Source: Candidatus Nanopelagicales bacterium (lineage in GTDB: Bacteria; Actinomycetota; Actinomycetes; S36-B12; UBA5976). From it: 28,099 nucleotides of DNA. Below, one piece after another: positions 25,067 through 28,099 of the stretch. Location: the NCBI GenBank assembly GCA_023257525.1, contig JALRCB010000003.1:1-28099 (forward strand), written 5' to 3'. The notes under the pieces are model-generated. The model did no database searches, had not been told where the DNA came from, and was given only the letters and a program-made list of their open reading frames with translations. Both the position numbers and the translations under genes were made by a program. Within the stretch, counting starts at the first letter, position 1, and each line of letters begins with the position of its first letter.

Positions 25067-26203
25067 ATGACAGAAGTTAAAGAGCGCGAAGTTGCGATAG
25101 TTCCACCAAAGGATCACACTCCAGTAGTCCGATCTTTGGATCCATCGGATTTCCCAACACCAACAAGTCGTGATGAAGAGTTTCGGTTTACTCCGATGCC
25201 TAGACTTCATAACTTGCATCAAGGAAACGTAGTTGCAACCGGAAGTATGGCAATTGCTGTAAACAAAGTTGCTGGCTCAAGATTCGAGATCGCTGGAGCA
25301 AAGTCAACAGATCGAATTGGCTTCACTGACAAGATTGCAGCCGGAGCTTGGTCACAGTTGGAAACGGTTTCGACGCTAACGATCGAAGCGAATCAGAATC
25401 TTTCAGAATCTGTAATTGTTTCAATTGTTGGGTCTGGTGCTGTGGCATTTGGCCAACTAGACATTAATGTCGAGAAGTTTGCCAGTGCGGTGGTAATCGT
25501 TGACCACATAGGCGCTGCAACTTACGCCGGAAACATTGACATCAATGTGGCTGATGGCGGAGCGGTAACTGTAGTTTCACTTCAAGATTGGGATGCTTCA
25601 GCGTTACATCTTGCTCAGCATCGCATCACACTTGGAAAAGATGCATCGGTAAAGCACGTATCGGTAACCCTTGGTGGAGATGTTGTTCGCATCCTGCCAA
25701 GCGTTCACTACGCAGCACCAGGCGGACAAGCTGAGTTGATCGGTCTCTATTTCGCAGGCGCAGGACAGCACACTGAACATCGACTATTTGTTGATCACAG
25801 CGAAGCGAACTGCCGAAGCAATGTGGTTTACAAGGGTGCTCTAGATGGCGAAGATGCTCATACTGTTTGGGTTGGCGACGTATTGATCCGTGCCAACGCA
25901 ATTGGTACTGATACTTATGAAATTAACCGCAACTTAGTACTTAGTGGTGGCGGTCGAGCTGATTCAGTTCCTAACTTAGAAATTGAAACTGGCGAAATCG
26001 TTGGAGCTGGACATGCCAGCACCACCGGTCGCTTTGATGATGAGCAGTTGTTCTATTTACAGTCACGTGGCATCAATGAAGAAGAAGCTCGCAAGTTAGT
26101 TCTGCGCGGATTCTTTGAAGATCTTTTGGGACAAATAGCAGTACCAGAAATCAATGATCGTGTGCGAGACAGTATCGAGGCTCGTTTAGGTGGACGTATC
26201 TAA
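25067..26203 (+). CDS. sufD: Fe-S cluster assembly protein SufD
   Basis: Paralogue of SufB that forms a heterodimer with it in SufBC2D and helps iron entry. The 378-aa protein has a divergent N-terminal helix region, a central beta-helix (about 90-300) and the C-terminal segment GHASTTGRFDDEQLFYLQSR followed by GINEEEARKLVLRGFF, parallel to the end of SufB. The ATG at 25067 follows sufB by 2 bp; AAGGTG further upstream is a distant Shine-Dalgarno. The stop TAA shares one base with the ATG of the Rieske gene (TAATG). Confidence 0.95.
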   Translation: MTEVKEREVAIVPPKDHTPVVRSLDPSDFPTPTSRDEEFRFTPMPRLHNLHQGNVVATGSMAIAVNKVAGSRFEIAGAKSTDRIGFTDKIAAGAWSQLETVSTLTIEANQNLSESVIVSIVGSGAVAFGQLDINVEKFASAVVIVDHIGAATYAGNIDINVADGGAVTVVSLQDWDASALHLAQHRITLGKDASVKHVSVTLGGDVVRILPSVHYAAPGGQAELIGLYFAGAGQHTEHRLFVDHSEANCRSNVVYKGALDGEDAHTVWVGDVLIRANAIGTDTYEINRNLVLSGGGRADSVPNLEIETGEIVGAGHASTTGRFDDEQLFYLQSRGINEEEARKLVLRGFFEDLLGQIAVPEINDRVRDSIEARLGGRI

Positions 26204-26541
26204 TGACCACAATGTTCGAAACAGTGCGTAAATCGGCTTTGGAAGATTCCAAGCCGTTGCGCGTGGTTGTAGATGGTGAAGATGTTTTGTTGGCGAAGGT
26301 TGCTGATGAAATCTTTGCAGTAAGCGATATCTGCACGCACTCCGAAGTTTCGCTAAGCGAAGGGGACATCGAAGGCTGCGCAATTGAATGCTGGCTTCAT
26401 GGATCTTCTTTCGATCTGCGTACTGGAATGCCATCTGGACCACCTGCAACATCAGCATTAAGGACATTTGCAATAAAGCTAGAAGAAAACCAATCCGATC
26501 CAATGATTTTTGTTTCATTATCTGAAAGCGCGAGGAGTTAG
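26203..26541 (+). CDS. Rieske [2Fe-2S] ferredoxin of the suf operon
   Basis: A small soluble Rieske protein of 112 aa, similar to ferredoxin subunits of ring-hydroxylating dioxygenases. The cluster ligands are present: C44-T-H46 and C63-W-L-H66. No oxygenase genes are nearby. In actinobacteria this gene is a standard member of the operon between sufD and sufC, so it probably supplies electrons or is an early client in cluster assembly (inference). The start ATG overlaps the sufD stop by one base, and the stop is 2 bp before sufC. Confidence 0.92.
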   Translation: MTTMFETVRKSALEDSKPLRVVVDGEDVLLAKVADEIFAVSDICTHSEVSLSEGDIEGCAIECWLHGSSFDLRTGMPSGPPATSALRTFAIKLEENQSDPMIFVSLSESARS

Positions 26542-26543
26542 TC

Positions 26544-27296
26544 ATGTCAGTTCTAGTAATTAAGGGTTTAACCGTTGAGGTAACTACCGAAGATGGTCCC
26601 AAGGAAATTTTGCGCGGCGTTGACCTGACCGTTAAGGCTGGCGAAATTCATGCACTTATGGGTCCAAACGGATCGGGTAAGTCCACTCTTGCTTACGCCA
26701 TTGCTGGACACCCGAAGTACACCATTACTGGCGGTCAGGTATCGCTTGATGGCCAAGACGTACTTGAGATGAGTGTGGACGAGCGCGCTCGCGCCGGTCT
26801 GTTCCTTGCTATGCAGTACCCAGTTGAAGTGCCAGGGGTCTCAATTTCAAACTTCCTACGTACTTCAATCACTGCGATTCGTGGCGAAGCACCAAACCTT
26901 CGTCACTGGATCAAGGAACTAAAAGAATCAATGGCTGGGTTACAGATTGATCCTCAGTTCGCGGAACGTAATGTCAACGAAGGCTTCTCTGGTGGCGAAC
27001 GCAAGCGCACCGAGATTCTTCAGATGGAACTTATCAATCCAAAGATTGCTGTTCTGGATGAAACCGACTCTGGTCTTGACGTTGACGCTCTGCGCGTTGT
27101 TTCCGAAGGAATCAATCGAGTTTGCGCCAAGGGTGAGACTGGTGTGCTTCTGATCACTCACTTCACTCGCATCCTGAAGTATGTAAAGCCTGACTTCGTT
27201 CACGTTTTCTACGATGGTCGCATTGTTCGTGAAGGTGGCCCAGAACTTGCTGACGACATCGAAGCTAACGGCTACGCCCAATACGTAACTGCCTAA
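26544..27296 (+). CDS. sufC: Fe-S assembly ATPase SufC
   Basis: ABC-type ATPase that drives conformational change of SufBD; soluble, not a transporter. The 250-aa protein has Walker A GPNGSGKST at 40-48, the Q-loop in AMQYPVEVPGV, the signature FSGGERKR at 148-155, and Walker B AVLDETDSGLDVDAL. GAGGAG at 26532-26537 with a 6-nt spacer is a strong ribosome site, stronger than those of sufB and sufD, which would fit the two SufC copies per complex. The length is normal. sufS follows after 3 bp. Confidence 0.98.
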   Translation: MSVLVIKGLTVEVTTEDGPKEILRGVDLTVKAGEIHALMGPNGSGKSTLAYAIAGHPKYTITGGQVSLDGQDVLEMSVDERARAGLFLAMQYPVEVPGVSISNFLRTSITAIRGEAPNLRHWIKELKESMAGLQIDPQFAERNVNEGFSGGERKRTEILQMELINPKIAVLDETDSGLDVDALRVVSEGINRVCAKGETGVLLITHFTRILKYVKPDFVHVFYDGRIVREGGPELADDIEANGYAQYVTA

Positions 27297-27299
27297 CTT

Positions 27300-27857
27300 A
27301 TGTCCAAACTAGACGTTGCTGCGATCAAGGCGGACTTTCCGATTTTCAAACGGACAGTTCGCAATGATCATCGCTTGGTGTACCTAGATAGTGGAGCGAC
27401 TTCCCAAAAGCCGTTCCAGGTACTCGATGCGGAACGCAACTTCTACGAAACCCATAACGCAGCAGTTCATCGTGGCGCCCATCTTCTGGCAGAAGAAGCA
27501 ACAGACGCGTTTGAACATGCCAGAGCCAACATTGCAAGTTTTATTGGAGCGCAGGCTGATGACTTGGTGTTTACCAAGAATGCAACTGAGGCGATAAATC
27601 TAGTTTCATATTCATTTTTGAATGCAACTCTTAAGTCTCAACGTGGCGCTAGCTTGCCTAAAGGTGCCGAACGGTTTGTTCTAGCCGAAGGTGATGAAAT
27701 TCTTGTTTCTGAGATGGAACATCACGCGAACTTGGTGCCATGGCAAGAACTTTGCGAAAAGACAGGTGCGAAACTTCGCTGGATAGGCCTTACCGAAGAT
27801 GGCCGCTTTAATTCCCTGCTCCACCATATCATTAGTAATGATCACCCCATTTACTGA
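27300..27857 (+). CDS. sufS: Cysteine desulfurase SufS, N-terminal part only (interrupted)
   Basis: SufS is the PLP enzyme that takes sulfur from cysteine for Fe-S assembly. Here the frame stops after 185 residues against about 410-440 in the family. Residues 1-170 are typical: DSGATSQKP near 30-38, HRGAHLLAEEAT near 57-68, TKNATEAINLV, and MEHHANLVPWQ at 139-149 with the PLP-stacking His. After TEDGRF (about base 27809) the expected continuation is lost and 15 unrelated residues lead to TGA at 27855-27857. The PLP lysine and the active-site cysteine loop are missing, so this product would be inactive. Either the gene is broken or the last ~290 bp do not belong here. Confidence 0.85.
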   Translation: MSKLDVAAIKADFPIFKRTVRNDHRLVYLDSGATSQKPFQVLDAERNFYETHNAAVHRGAHLLAEEATDAFEHARANIASFIGAQADDLVFTKNATEAINLVSYSFLNATLKSQRGASLPKGAERFVLAEGDEILVSEMEHHANLVPWQELCEKTGAKLRWIGLTEDGRFNSLLHHIISNDHPIY

Positions 27858-28099
27858 AGCAGCCGCATTAATTGGTAAACCACTTTGCTGGGCATATGCA
27901 TTGCCTACTAATACGCTAAAGGCATACGGAAAAGAAGAGCAAAAATTAGGTAACGGAATTCATTGTTGGAAATCAAAAGATATTTTAATTATTGCTAATC
28001 GAATTGACGGTCACCGAGACGGAATTTATTTCGAATTTGTAACACAATCAGTCATCTGGAGAAATATTGCGAATAATAACGTTCGTTACGGATTGCATT
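27811..28099. other. AT-rich unrelated right end; junction inside sufS
   Basis: From about 27811 to the window end the sequence no longer matches SufS. I count 95 G or C in the 259 bases from 27841 to the end (about 37%), against about 42-52% in lines I counted elsewhere. No inverted repeat, target-site duplication or integrase motif is visible at the junction, though the far side is not in the window. Candidates are a foreign insertion, a phage edge, or an assembly or amplification chimera. Confidence 0.75.
27838..28099 (+). CDS. Unknown protein, open at the right edge (3' partial)
   Basis: An open frame of 87 codons runs from the ATG at 27838 to the window end with no stop, which is notable in AT-rich sequence. 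The product begins MITPFTEAAALIGKPLC and includes LGNGIHCWKSKDILIIANRI and DGIYFEFVTQSVIW. Codons favour A/T at the third position. There is no Shine-Dalgarno; the frame is also open leftwards to the junction, so the ATG need not be the true start. I do not recognise the family and give no function. Minus-strand frames are shorter, so the plus strand is the better guess. Confidence 0.35.
   Translation, partial: MITPFTEAAALIGKPLCWAYALPTNTLKAYGKEEQKLGNGIHCWKSKDILIIANRIDGHRDGIYFEFVTQSVIWRNIANNNVRYGLH

Noticed and set aside
27811..27960. Minus-strand open frame in the AT-rich end, with a protein-like stretch (VGNAYAQQSGLPINAAAS)
   Set aside because: It opens only after a TGA near 27960, is about 50 codons within the foreign part and otherwise shadows sufS. 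The plus-strand frame is longer, but this alternative is not fully excluded.

Overview
The window is a gene-dense core segment from an actinobacterium. The evidence is RbpA, WhiA, the rapZ-yvcK-whiA cluster between uvrC and gap, the actinobacterial type of S1 protein with an acidic tail, and a suf operon headed by sufR and containing a Rieske gene. Lines I counted by hand are about 42-52% GC. Spacing is very tight and there is no gene-free stretch above 160 bp. A streamlined, lower-GC aquatic actinobacterium (Nanopelagicales-like or similar) fits; that placement is inference.

Layout: 1-1214 is the polymerase domain of DNA polymerase I (5' end outside the window). Then come rpsA with its own promoter, leader and terminator, coaE, and a repair block of uvrB, two tandem TerC-family membrane proteins, uvrA and uvrC. 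This runs into rapZ-yvcK-whiA, the glycolytic run gap-pgk-tpiA, secG and rbpA. Transketolase (tkt) is on the minus strand and meets rbpA stop to stop. Heme A synthesis follows: ctaB (+) and ctaA (-), also almost stop to stop. The iron-sulfur operon sufR-sufB-sufD-Rieske-sufC-sufS completes the window. sufS breaks off near residue 170, where the sequence turns AT-rich (about 37% GC) and unrelated for the last ~290 bp. This is either a foreign insertion or an assembly chimera.

The most interesting signals are regulatory. Seven genes (coaE, uvrB, first TerC, uvrA, tkt, ctaB, ctaA) have a TANNNT hexamer exactly 6 nt before the start codon, the arrangement expected of leaderless mRNAs. At uvrB and uvrA (and at the separate secG promoter) the stop codon of the upstream gene supplies the TAG/TAA of the -10 box. 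Three of the GTG starts are overlapped by an out-of-frame ATG (ATGTG) that opens a 3-5 codon mini-ORF. Genes lacking this pattern mostly have a clear Shine-Dalgarno or overlap the preceding gene. A perfect CAAC-N6-GTTG palindrome, the SufR operator, overlaps the sufR start codon.

I found no RNA genes, CRISPR array or intact mobile element, and no gene cassette that I would call a new system. The unusual parts are the initiation/promoter architecture and the foreign right end.
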